Of a stretch of 13,862 bases of DNA, positions 1 through 7,581 are shown in pieces (the stretch's first letter is position 1; every line of letters begins with the position of its first letter). The notes beneath the pieces are model-generated. The model made no database searches, was not told the origin of the DNA, and saw only the letters and a list, made by a program, of their open reading frames with translations. A program made the position numbers and the translations under genes. The stretch lies in NCBI GenBank assembly GCA_903910245.1, contig CAIVYX010000114.1, forward strand, positions 1 to 13,862, written 5' to 3'. This DNA comes from an uncultured Opitutia bacterium. GTDB taxonomy: Bacteria > Verrucomicrobiota > Verrucomicrobiia > Opitutales > UBA953.

Positions 1-46
1 ACGATAAAAGCGTGGCAGCGAAGAAGGGTAGGCGAGGCATGGGCAT
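1..46 (-). CDS. Possible start of a further exported protein (truncated by window edge)
   Basis: Only the first codons are visible. From an ATG at 46 the frame reads MPMPRLPFFAATLLS and stays open to the window edge. A second in-frame ATG at 40 gives MPRLPFFAATLLS. An arginine followed by a hydrophobic run is what the start of a Sec signal peptide looks like, and all neighbours but one encode exported proteins in the same direction. It would follow the sialidase-like lipoprotein by about 71-77 nt. No function can be assigned, and 15 codons can stay open by chance in GC-rich DNA, so the call is tentative. The 40 start is slightly favoured because the hairpin at 43-64 would then lie just upstream instead of covering the start codon. 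Confidence 0.3.
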   Translation of the reverse strand, partial: MPMPRLPFFAATLLS

Positions 47-64
47 CGGCGGGGTAGCCGATGC
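43..64 (-). other. Perfect hairpin downstream of the lipoprotein gene
   Basis: The stem GCATCGGC (43-50) pairs perfectly with GCCGATGC (57-64), leaving a 6-nt loop. On the minus strand it begins 53 nt after the lipoprotein gene's stop codon. No T-run follows, so it is not a typical intrinsic terminator. It could protect the mRNA 3' end, act as a Rho-assisted terminator, or control the start codon of the possible gene beginning at 46 or 40. Confidence 0.45.
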
Positions 65-117
65 TTCCTAGGACAGGTCTTAGGCCCCTAGGTTGCGAGG
101 AGAATTGGCGAGGGCCT

Positions 118-1317
118 TTATTCCAACTTCCCGAACATGATCCGTTCCTTGCGGCTCGGGTCGGAATCGCCCTGGGTCACGCAGAACCAGATCTGTCCAT
201 TGGCTTCAACGAAAGTGGGGTATTGGAAGGACTTCGTGGTCTCGAAGCGGTATTTACGCTCCCAGATCTTGCCGTCCTTCGAGACATCGAGGTTGAAGAC
301 GCTGCGGCTGACCTTGTCGATCTGGGTGCGTTCCTGCCAGCCGAGGTAATAGATGCCGTTAAACTTATCGAAGGTCGGCTTGGAGGCTGCGCCATTCTTC
401 ACGAAGTCCTTCTCGCCGCCAATCGTCCAGGTCTTGCCGTCCTTGCTTTCGGAGAACCAGTAGTTGCGGTCGCCGTTTTCCTTACGGCAGATGGCAAGCC
501 AAGTGCCGTCGGGCAGACGATTGACGGCGGGCTCGGTCAGTGCCGGTTCGCCGGGGCCATTGAAATGGCCGACGACCGTGAGGGTATCGGCGGATGCGTT
601 CAATGTGCAGAGCGCCTGCTGGGCGCCGAGGTAGTTGTTGATTGCGATGTAAGTCTTGCCGTCGAACTCCTTGAAGTTGTCGAAGAGGTATAGGCCAACA
701 TCGACTGGCTTGCGCTGGAAGCCCTGCTTGGCGGCGTCGGCATAGAGATGCTTCGGCTGAAGGTCGAACGTACCTTCGCTCGTCGTGAGTTTCATGCGAT
801 GAATCTCCGGCTCAAAGGTCATTGTGCGCAGGTCGAGGTCGCGGTAGTAGGTCTGCGACTGGCGTTTGCCGGGTTGCTCGCTGGCGAACCAGCAACGGAG
901 CTTCTGTGGACCGATCTGCTTGATGCGCGGCACGAAGCAGGCGCCGACGGATAGGGTCTCGTTGGCGAAAGCCTGCTCGGAGCGGGCGATCGTCATCACG
1001 TCGAGCAGGCGCTCGTTACGAAGGTCGACGATCGAAAGCGTGGCGTAGACAAAAGGCCACTGAGCGGCTTCGCCGGCCTGGCGATCGTTGGCCTCGGAGA
1101 CGATGTATGCCCGATCGCCGACGATGGCGAAATGGGCGTCGTGGGCGCCTTTGACATCGGGGCCGCTGGCCTTGATGAGGCTGGCCATGACCTTGTCGCC
1201 GGCGGCCTTGGGGTCCCAGCCGGCCGGCAGAAGTGAAGGGGCTGTCTTGTCGTCCTGTTTCGACGTGGAGCAGCCTACGAGCAGGGCCGTGAGGCAGAGA
1301 AGCAGGCGGGTCTTCAT
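118..1317 (-). CDS. Sialidase-superfamily lipoprotein (BNR/Asp-box repeats)
   Basis: This is a 399-residue protein with a lipoprotein signal: K2/R4, a hydrophobic run, then lipobox L13-V14-G15-C16, so the mature protein should be anchored through Cys16. Residues about 55-395 form a sialidase-like beta-propeller. Two Asp-box motifs are visible, S291-K-D-G-K-T-W297 and S346-K-D-G-K-I-W352, each in the usual beta-hairpin context. The C-terminal segment with Y366-P-T-F followed by a short strand pattern resembles the closing blade of exo-sialidase-like proteins. I could not place the Arg triad or nucleophilic Tyr of true sialidases, so the substrate is unknown; glycan binding or another glycosidase activity is equally possible. 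The start follows the FAD oxidoreductase stop by 5 nt, so the two are probably co-transcribed and translationally linked. The leader is AAATAAGCCCC with no Shine-Dalgarno site. Confidence 0.8.
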   Translation of the reverse strand: MKTRLLLCLTALLVGCSTSKQDDKTAPSLLPAGWDPKAAGDKVMASLIKASGPDVKGAHDAHFAIVGDRAYIVSEANDRQAGEAAQWPFVYATLSIVDLRNERLLDVMTIARSEQAFANETLSVGACFVPRIKQIGPQKLRCWFASEQPGKRQSQTYYRDLDLRTMTFEPEIHRMKLTTSEGTFDLQPKHLYADAAKQGFQRKPVDVGLYLFDNFKEFDGKTYIAINNYLGAQQALCTLNASADTLTVVGHFNGPGEPALTEPAVNRLPDGTWLAICRKENGDRNYWFSESKDGKTWTIGGEKDFVKNGAASKPTFDKFNGIYYLGWQERTQIDKVSRSVFNLDVSKDGKIWERKYRFETTKSFQYPTFVEANGQIWFCVTQGDSDPSRKERIMFGKLE

Positions 1318-1322
1318 GGGGC

Positions 1323-3386
1323 TTATTTAGTAGGTGTGGCGACCGGGAGCAATTGGAAGGCGTCGAGGATCACGAACCCTTTGGTGTCCTCGTTGGTCAA
1401 GGTGAGCGTATATTCGACCCCGGTGCGCAGGCGGAGGCGGGCGAATTCGCGGAAGGCCTGTCCGGCGGGGAGCGCCATGGTCTGGTCGACCGTGAAGCGT
1501 TGTATCGCGCCATCGCCGACGATCGTGACCGGCAGGCGCGTCGTGCGCGTCTCGTGGGCGGAGTAGGCCATGCGGAGTTCGAAGTCGCCGTCCGCTGGTG
1601 CCTTGAAGCGGAAGGTCGCGCGCGACTTGCCATCGGAGCGCTGTTCGTCGTGCAGGTAACCCGTGCCGACGTGCGGCTTGAAGTTCGTGGAGCGTTCCCA
1701 ATCGCCGGAAAGTTCGGCCTGCGCGTCGTCGAGGATCAGGCCGGGAAGCGAAGCAGGTGCGATGCCGGTGCCTTTGCCGGAAGCTGCGGACTTGGCGGGC
1801 AGCGGCGCAAGCACGGGCAGGTCGAGCACTTGATGCTGGGCGAGCAGGCGGGCACGGAGCTGGGCGTAGTCCAAGGCCTGTACGCTCACGCCGGCCTTGG
1901 CGGCGAGGGCGGCGGCGATACCGGCGCTTTGGCCGATGGCCATCCAGGTCGGTTCGACACGGATGGAGGAGTAGGCAACGTGCGTGGCCGACAGCGCGAC
2001 GGGGACGAGCAGGTTGGAGCACTCCGAGGCCGAGGGCGTGATGGCGCGATATGGGACATGGTACGCATAGCCGTGGCGGCGTCCGGGTATGCGCACCGGA
2101 TAGATCGTGCCTTCGTTGATCACGCCGTCGGGCAGGGCGATGCGGCGGCAGTCGTGCGAATCGATCGGAAAGGAAGAGACCGCGATGGCATCGTCTTTCT
2201 TCGGGTCATCGATGACATCTTTTTGGGTCAGCGTAAAACGTCCGTCCATGCGACGCCCTTCCCGGACGTAGAGCTGCGGCGACCAATGGTCGGTCTCGGG
2301 GAACTCGTCGCGGCAGAGGCCGAGCTCGGCCATTGTGGCGCGGATCTTCGCCGGAACGGCGGCATCCGTCGTCAGGAACTGGTAGAACTCGAGGGTATAC
2401 TGCTTATGTTTTTCCCATAACGCAGCGCGCCCCTTGGGATCGGAGGCGCACCACCCGTTGGCTTCGCCGACGAGGCCCATCGAGAACATCTTACCAATAC
2501 CGTTATTGGCATCGAACTTGTCGCCTGGCAGGGGATAGAGATCCCAAGGCACCGGGGCGTTCGGGTATTTTTGGAAATAGCGGCGGACCAGTTCGAAGCG
2601 GGCCGGATCATAGGCCTTCGGCGCGGGGAAGGCGACGCGGTTGGCGGGATTCTTCGTGAGGCAGAGACGGAAGCTGTAGACCATCACGGTCTCTTCGCCG
2701 GCCTGGTCATCGCCGGGGCGGACGGAAGTGATGAACGGCAGCGGCAGGCCGTTGGCGTCGAAACCGTTGATGGCCATCTTCTCCTTCGGGTATTGGCGGC
2801 CGGCAAACGATTCACCGTACTCGTCGCGGCTCTCGCGGCCGATGTGCCAGACCACGCCAGCACGGGCCATCAGGTCGCCTTCGTACGTGGCGTCGATGAA
2901 GACTTTGGCGGTGTGCGCGCCCGCGGAGGTGCGGAGGATGATGATCTTGGTGCCTTCCTTCTCGACGCCTTCCAGAGACTGCTTGGTCAGGACGGTCACC
3001 CCGGCTTCCTTGAGCATCGCGTTCGTCACGCGGGCCGCGACGTGTGGCTCATAGGTCCAGACGGAGTTATCCTTCGTGGCGACATCGTAAGGAAGCTTTA
3101 CACCGCGGGCGGCGTAGTCGGCGGCGACGCGCTGGTGCCATTCCTCGAAGAGGCCCAGCAGGGTGGAGCGGACGGTCTGGTTGGAATCGCTGAAGCTGAG
3201 TCCGCCCGTGTTCACGCCGCCGACGTGGGCGGAGGGTTCGATGAGCACGACCTTCGTGCCTTCGCGGGCGGCGGCGATTGCGGCGCAGAAGCCTCCGGGC
3301 GTGGCGCCGTAGACGATCACGTCGGCCTCCGCGGCCTGGACGGGACGGGCGAGCAGTAGGAGCCCTAGGGCGAGGAGGAGGCGCAT
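1323..3386 (-). CDS. Exported FAD-dependent oxidoreductase with golvesin-like C-terminal domain
   Basis: This is a 687-residue protein. Residues 1-18 are a Sec-type signal peptide with likely cleavage after VQA. The FAD-binding Rossmann fold begins at V23, with the dinucleotide-binding loop G27-A-T-P-G-G and helix A35-A-I-A-A-A-R-E-G, then the acidic E50 that would contact the adenosine ribose. Family hallmarks of FAD_oxidored (PF12831-type) follow: D165-A-T-Y-E-G-D-L-M-A, R375-E-G-R-R-M-D-G, and P445-Y-R-A-I-T-P. Residues about 548-682 match the golvesin/xanthan-lyase C-terminal beta-sandwich type, with DD at 553-554, a G-Y-L-H-D stretch at 576-580, and an ending V672-I-L-D-A-F-Q-L-L. Members of this family are common in sulfatase/glycosidase islands, but their substrates are mostly unknown; sugar or glycan oxidation is an inference. 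It starts 68 nt after the sialidase-like gene and has a C-rich leader. The Sec signal is odd for an FAD protein. Confidence 0.85.
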   Translation of the reverse strand: MRLLLALGLLLLARPVQAAEADVIVYGATPGGFCAAIAAAREGTKVVLIEPSAHVGGVNTGGLSFSDSNQTVRSTLLGLFEEWHQRVAADYAARGVKLPYDVATKDNSVWTYEPHVAARVTNAMLKEAGVTVLTKQSLEGVEKEGTKIIILRTSAGAHTAKVFIDATYEGDLMARAGVVWHIGRESRDEYGESFAGRQYPKEKMAINGFDANGLPLPFITSVRPGDDQAGEETVMVYSFRLCLTKNPANRVAFPAPKAYDPARFELVRRYFQKYPNAPVPWDLYPLPGDKFDANNGIGKMFSMGLVGEANGWCASDPKGRAALWEKHKQYTLEFYQFLTTDAAVPAKIRATMAELGLCRDEFPETDHWSPQLYVREGRRMDGRFTLTQKDVIDDPKKDDAIAVSSFPIDSHDCRRIALPDGVINEGTIYPVRIPGRRHGYAYHVPYRAITPSASECSNLLVPVALSATHVAYSSIRVEPTWMAIGQSAGIAAALAAKAGVSVQALDYAQLRARLLAQHQVLDLPVLAPLPAKSAASGKGTGIAPASLPGLILDDAQAELSGDWERSTNFKPHVGTGYLHDEQRSDGKSRATFRFKAPADGDFELRMAYSAHETRTTRLPVTIVGDGAIQRFTVDQTMALPAGQAFREFARLRLRTGVEYTLTLTNEDTKGFVILDAFQLLPVATPTK

Positions 3387-3454
3387 GGGCGGGGAAGCGC
3401 CGACTTTACTACGGTCGTCGCCCTTGCCAACTCATTCTGCCGTCGCCTGCCGGG

Positions 3455-5788
3455 TTACTTCGCTGGCAGTGGGGGCAGTTTCGCGCTGTAATGCACCGCA
3501 CGGTGGCGGGCGTCATCATAGGCGAAGTGGAGCCACTGCTTGTCGGCGCTAACGAAGCCGTCTGGATAATTGATCGACCCCTTCATGTGCTTGCCGGGGT
3601 ATTTCGGGTCGGGGCCAGCTTCTTCGACGAGGACGCGCTGGTAAGGCCAGGTCTTGCCGTCGTCGAAGCTGATCCAGAGCGAGAGAGGCGCACGACGTTT
3701 GGAGTTGTTGTTGTGCAGTAGGGCGACGGCGCTGCCGCCGAGCGGGAAGAGGGTAGCTTTGCTGCCGGGGTTGGGGATGTCGGTGACCGTGGCGAACTCG
3801 GGCCACGTACGGCCGCCGTCCCGGGAGGTCGCTTGATAGAGGACCCCGCCGAGGCCGTCGGCCCGGATGTACATCAGGATCGAGCCGTCGGCGCGTTCGT
3901 GGATGGTCGGTTCGGCCCAGCCGAAGTATTTATCATTCGGCGTGAGGCGCACGTTGCCGTGCTCGCTCCAGGTCTTGCCGCCGTCGGCGCTCATGAGCAC
4001 ACCGTTTCGCGGATTGGTGAAGGCGCGGTCGAGTGGGGCCTTGTCCTTTTCGGAATCCGGACCGACGTAGTGCTGGAAGGGCATCAGGATACGGCCGTCG
4101 CGCGTAGTAATCGACGGACGAATAAAGGTGCGCTCCTTGAGGCGGCCAGGCAGCTCAGAGGGCTTGTTCCAGGTCTTGAACGAGTCGTCGCTGATCAGAT
4201 ACCACGAGCGCCAGTCGTTGGCCCAATGTTTCGAGTGCGTCGAGAAGAAGAGCGTCGCACGGCCGTCGCGGACGATGACTTCGGTTGGGCCTTGGCCGAT
4301 GGTCTGGCCTTCGCGGGGGAAGCCGACGTCGAATGTCGCAAGCGGCGTCCAGGTCTTACCCTCGTCCGTGCTGCGGGTGATGGCGGTGTAGTTCAGGGGC
4401 GAAGGCTCGGTGTCGCCGCCGGCCAGCATGAAGTAGATCCACGAGCCGTCGGGCATCAGGCGCAGGGTCGTGTCGCAGACCATTCGGTTGGGCGTGTAGC
4501 CTTCGTACGGGATGCTGGTGCGGTCCAGCTTGGCATCGATAAGGCCTTGGGCCGTCCACTTGGCGTCAGCACGGACGCCATGGCCGCCGAGTTCCGGGTG
4601 CGGGGTCTTGGTCGCCTTGTTCACGAGCGAGCGCGTGACCTTGGTCTGTTGGGCGATATCCTCCTCGGTGAACTTCGTGAGCAGGATCTCGGCATCGGTA
4701 TGGCGATTCCAGTCGTAGAGGATGTGGATTGTGCCGTCCGGTGCTTGGAAGCCGTCGGGGTAGGAGACCGAGGAACGGTCGTCGAGCAGGAGGCTCGGGC
4801 CCCAGGTCTTACCGTCATCCTTCGAGATGAAAGCCATGAGGCTTGAGCGACGGGGCAGCTGGACGTCGACCGGGCCGTTCTTCACCAACAGCAGGTTGCC
4901 GGAGTTAAGTCGGCGGAGGAAGAAGCGGGCCTTGGGATTACGGATCGGTGAATCCGTCGGCGTGGTCCACGTACGACCGCCGTCGGTCGAGGTGGATTCG
5001 CTGATGCCTTTGCCAGCGCGGGCCAGCATCCAAAGTGAGCCATCTTTACGTTCCACCATCATGTGCTCGTCGAAGTCGGTGCCCGGGAAGGTCACGCCGC
5101 CGCGGCGCGTCCAGGTCTTACCTTGGTCGGAGGAGGCATAGACGTTGGCCATGCGGATGGCATCGAGGTCGCGGTGGTGGTTGCGGAAAGTGGCCACCTC
5201 CGGGAAGTCACGGTTCCAAGGGCCGATCCGATCGCGGGTCCAGAGGGAGACCGGCAGGAGCCAGTCACCGTTGGCGAGGACCGTGGGTTTGTTGAGTGTG
5301 CAGCCGTCGGCGATGCGCACCGGCGCGGACCAGGTCGGGTTCGCGTCATCCGGGTTATCGCAGCGCGTGACCCAGTCGCCTCCTCGTCCGTCGAAGTAAC
5401 CCAGGCTCTGATCGAAGAAGCACCAGAGACGGCCTTGCGGGTCCGTCCAGAGGTTACCGACGAGCGTGCGGCGGTTCGGTTTGCCCGGGAGGTCGGTCGG
5501 ATCGATGACCAGTCGGGGCTTAGACCAGCTCTTCCCGCCGTTGTCGGACGAGGCGAGCATTAAGAAGCCGTTGGCGCTGTCGCCGTTGCCGATCCACGCG
5601 GCCCAGAGACGCCCCTTCGGCGTCCGGTCGAGGCCGATGATCATGTTGCCGGGACGATTCGCGTCGGCGTATTCCGGCCCTGGGTTCGTGTTTAGGGCCG
5701 GCGGCTCCAGCGCGAGGTCGAGCGTGGCCTGATCGAGAGCGGTCAGGCTCAGGCAAGAAGCCAGAAGGAAGAGAAGGGTTTGGTACAT
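3455..5788 (-). CDS. Two-module exo-alpha-sialidase-like protein (BNR_2 type)
   Basis: This is a 777-residue exported protein made of two sialidase-like propellers. Module 1 spans about 25-375 and carries Asp-boxes at 80-88, 219-226, 267-274 and 322-329. Module 2 spans about 430-772 with Asp-boxes at 473-480, 600-607, 655-662 and 707-714, plus a degenerate one near 533-540. The modules are recognisable copies: each ends with YPDGF (343-347 and 741-745) and a similar strand, and each starts with a matching strand ending G-N-G-D (67-70) or G-G-D (457-459). The N-terminus is a hydrophobic signal with no basic residue. L9-A10-S11-C12 fits a lipobox but sits unusually early, so Sec cleavage near A17 is an alternative. 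No FRIP motif is seen, so sialic acid as substrate is unproven. The gene starts 11 nt after the kinase-etherase stop with an A-rich leader, so they form one operon. Confidence 0.85.
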   Translation of the reverse strand: MYQTLLFLLASCLSLTALDQATLDLALEPPALNTNPGPEYADANRPGNMIIGLDRTPKGRLWAAWIGNGDSANGFLMLASSDNGGKSWSKPRLVIDPTDLPGKPNRRTLVGNLWTDPQGRLWCFFDQSLGYFDGRGGDWVTRCDNPDDANPTWSAPVRIADGCTLNKPTVLANGDWLLPVSLWTRDRIGPWNRDFPEVATFRNHHRDLDAIRMANVYASSDQGKTWTRRGGVTFPGTDFDEHMMVERKDGSLWMLARAGKGISESTSTDGGRTWTTPTDSPIRNPKARFFLRRLNSGNLLLVKNGPVDVQLPRRSSLMAFISKDDGKTWGPSLLLDDRSSVSYPDGFQAPDGTIHILYDWNRHTDAEILLTKFTEEDIAQQTKVTRSLVNKATKTPHPELGGHGVRADAKWTAQGLIDAKLDRTSIPYEGYTPNRMVCDTTLRLMPDGSWIYFMLAGGDTEPSPLNYTAITRSTDEGKTWTPLATFDVGFPREGQTIGQGPTEVIVRDGRATLFFSTHSKHWANDWRSWYLISDDSFKTWNKPSELPGRLKERTFIRPSITTRDGRILMPFQHYVGPDSEKDKAPLDRAFTNPRNGVLMSADGGKTWSEHGNVRLTPNDKYFGWAEPTIHERADGSILMYIRADGLGGVLYQATSRDGGRTWPEFATVTDIPNPGSKATLFPLGGSAVALLHNNNSKRRAPLSLWISFDDGKTWPYQRVLVEEAGPDPKYPGKHMKGSINYPDGFVSADKQWLHFAYDDARHRAVHYSAKLPPLPAK

Positions 5789-5799
5789 TTTGTTTAGTG

Positions 5800-7578
5800 T
5801 TAGATTTTACGTGCGAGGACACTGAGCGCCTGACGAATGACCCAGCCGTTGGACTCGAGTGCTTTGTGAGCGGTTGCTTCGTCGGTGCCGGTGAGATCCT
5901 GGACGATGCGGATGGCGCGGCCGCGCAGCTTCGAGTTCGAGGGATTCAGGTCGACCATGAGATTGCTCACGACTTTGCCCGAACGGGCGAGGGCGAGGGT
6001 CGTGATGAGGTTCAGGACGAGTTTCGTCGCCGTGCCGGCCTTGAGGCGGGTGGAGCCAGTGAGTACTTCGGGGCCGGTGTCAGGCAGGATCGCGCAGTCG
6101 AGGAGGGGATGGTCGCGATATCCAGGATTGCAGGCGACGAGGACGGTTTTGGCTCCGCGACGTCGGGCTTCGGCGAGGCAGCCCCAGATGAACGGCGCAT
6201 GCCCGCTGGCCGAGATGCTGATGACGACGTCCTGGGCGGTCACCGAGCGGGAAGCGATGGAGCGGACTCCGGCGGCTTCGTCGTCCTCTGCGCCTTCGAC
6301 GGCACTCCAGAGAGCGCTGCGGCCGCCGGCGATGATGCCTTGGACGAGAGAGGCGGGCGTGCGGAAGGTTGGCGGGCATTCGCTGGCGTCGAGCACGCCA
6401 AGGCGGCCGCTCGTGCCGGCGCCGCAGTAGATCAGGCGACCACCGGTAGCGAAGGCCTTCGCGACGGCCTCGACCGTCCATTCGAGATGGGCGCTTTCCG
6501 CGAGGACCTTACCTGGGAGCGTGGCATCCTCCGAGAGCATCAGCTTGATCGCGTCTGCAAGGGGCATCTCCGCGAAGCCAGCAGATTTTGGATTACGTCC
6601 TTCGGTCGGCGCGCTTGCGACGGGGCGCCAGCTGGTCGGCTTGGACTCGATTGCGTTGATGGTCTTTGGCTCAGCCTGCGTGCCAGCCTGACGGGCCATG
6701 GCGATGGCGCCCCAAGTACCGGGACGGGAGAGTCGGGTGACTTCACTGCCCGGGCGGGCGGCGAGAATCTTGGCGGTGACTTCGTCGGCGAACCATCCGT
6801 TCTTCAGGAGCGTCGAGCCGTTGAGGAGGAACTGCACCTTCTCGCCCGGCTGGGCCACGCGGGCGGCGCAATGGACCGCATCTTTGCTGAGACGCTCCGA
6901 GGCGCGGCGCAGGATGGCCACGGCGATTTCGTCCTGACGCGTGGCCGCGGCTTCGAAGACGACTTGGGCGAGCGAGGCGATCTCGGCCTTGCTGGCGGTC
7001 ATCGACCATTCGATGAGCGACTCCGGGTCGTTCATCTGCAGGAAGGCGACCATGTCGGCGCCAAGGCGCGGCCAGTCGGCGTCGATGTCGGAGATCGTGA
7101 CCGTCGAGCGCAGGGCGTGCACGGCGATATCGCACGCGCTACCGCGGTCGCCGATAATGTGGCCGCGGCCGCCAATCTTCACCGTATTCCCCGACCGATG
7201 CCGGCCCAGACAGCAGGAGCCCGTGCCGCTGAGCTGGAGCACTTGGGCGGCGCAATCTGTCGGCCATTCGCCGGCTTCGAGCGCCAGGATCAGGTCGTCG
7301 CCGACGGCAGAAGGGACGCCCGGCCAGGTGGTCGCCACGGCGCGGCTGAGGCGCTCGCGGTCGCTGGCGGAACGGACGCCGGCCATCCCGATGCCGATGC
7401 GGTCCGGCTGGGTCGGGAGCTGGTCGCGAATCGAGGCAAGCAGGGCGGCGAGTTCCTCGCCGTTAAGGAGCTTGAGGTTGCCCGGACCGACGGCGAAGGA
7501 GGCGAGGACGGTATCCGTGCCTTCGACCAGTAAGGCCGAGGTGCGGGTGCCGCCGCCTTCGATGCCGAGGAGTCGCAT
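5800..7578 (-). CDS. Fused amino-sugar kinase and N-acetylmuramic acid 6-phosphate etherase
   Basis: This 592-residue protein has no signal peptide and should be cytoplasmic. Residues 1-295 are a BadF/BadG-type sugar kinase like human NagK and bacterial MurK: G5-I-E-G-G-G-T-R-T (phosphate-1 loop), a likely catalytic Asp at 94 or 95, G118-T-G-S (phosphate-2), G136-G-R-G-H with G143-D-R-G-S, and an adenosine-type motif at N253-G-S. About 30 linker residues follow. Residues 325-592 are MurQ (SIS fold): T325-E-G, G379-G-R-L-I-Y, G386-A-G-T-S-G-R-L, A398-S-E-C-P-P-T and E428-G-A-E-D. E400 and E431 line up with the E. coli MurQ catalytic pair Glu83/Glu114 at the same 31-residue spacing. MurQ converts MurNAc-6-phosphate to GlcNAc-6-phosphate and D-lactate; the kinase half would make that substrate from MurNAc or phosphorylate GlcNAc. 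It starts 3 nt after the preceding stop. The C-terminus is about 20 residues shorter than in E. coli MurQ. Confidence 0.92.
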   Translation of the reverse strand: MRLLGIEGGGTRTSALLVEGTDTVLASFAVGPGNLKLLNGEELAALLASIRDQLPTQPDRIGIGMAGVRSASDRERLSRAVATTWPGVPSAVGDDLILALEAGEWPTDCAAQVLQLSGTGSCCLGRHRSGNTVKIGGRGHIIGDRGSACDIAVHALRSTVTISDIDADWPRLGADMVAFLQMNDPESLIEWSMTASKAEIASLAQVVFEAAATRQDEIAVAILRRASERLSKDAVHCAARVAQPGEKVQFLLNGSTLLKNGWFADEVTAKILAARPGSEVTRLSRPGTWGAIAMARQAGTQAEPKTINAIESKPTSWRPVASAPTEGRNPKSAGFAEMPLADAIKLMLSEDATLPGKVLAESAHLEWTVEAVAKAFATGGRLIYCGAGTSGRLGVLDASECPPTFRTPASLVQGIIAGGRSALWSAVEGAEDDEAAGVRSIASRSVTAQDVVISISASGHAPFIWGCLAEARRRGAKTVLVACNPGYRDHPLLDCAILPDTGPEVLTGSTRLKAGTATKLVLNLITTLALARSGKVVSNLMVDLNPSNSKLRGRAIRIVQDLTGTDEATAHKALESNGWVIRQALSVLARKI

Positions 7579-7581
7579 CGC

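Noticed and set aside
3455..5788. DNA-level repeats formed by recurring 'caggtcttgccgtc'-like segments
   Set aside because: They encode the protein's Asp-box motifs (D-G-K-T-W) and reflect protein repeats plus codon preference, not a separate DNA element.
5797..7533. A 578-codon plus-strand open frame opposite the kinase-etherase gene
   Set aside because: It mirrors a gene with unmistakable kinase and MurQ motifs, its translation has no recognisable motifs, and long antisense frames are common in GC-rich DNA.
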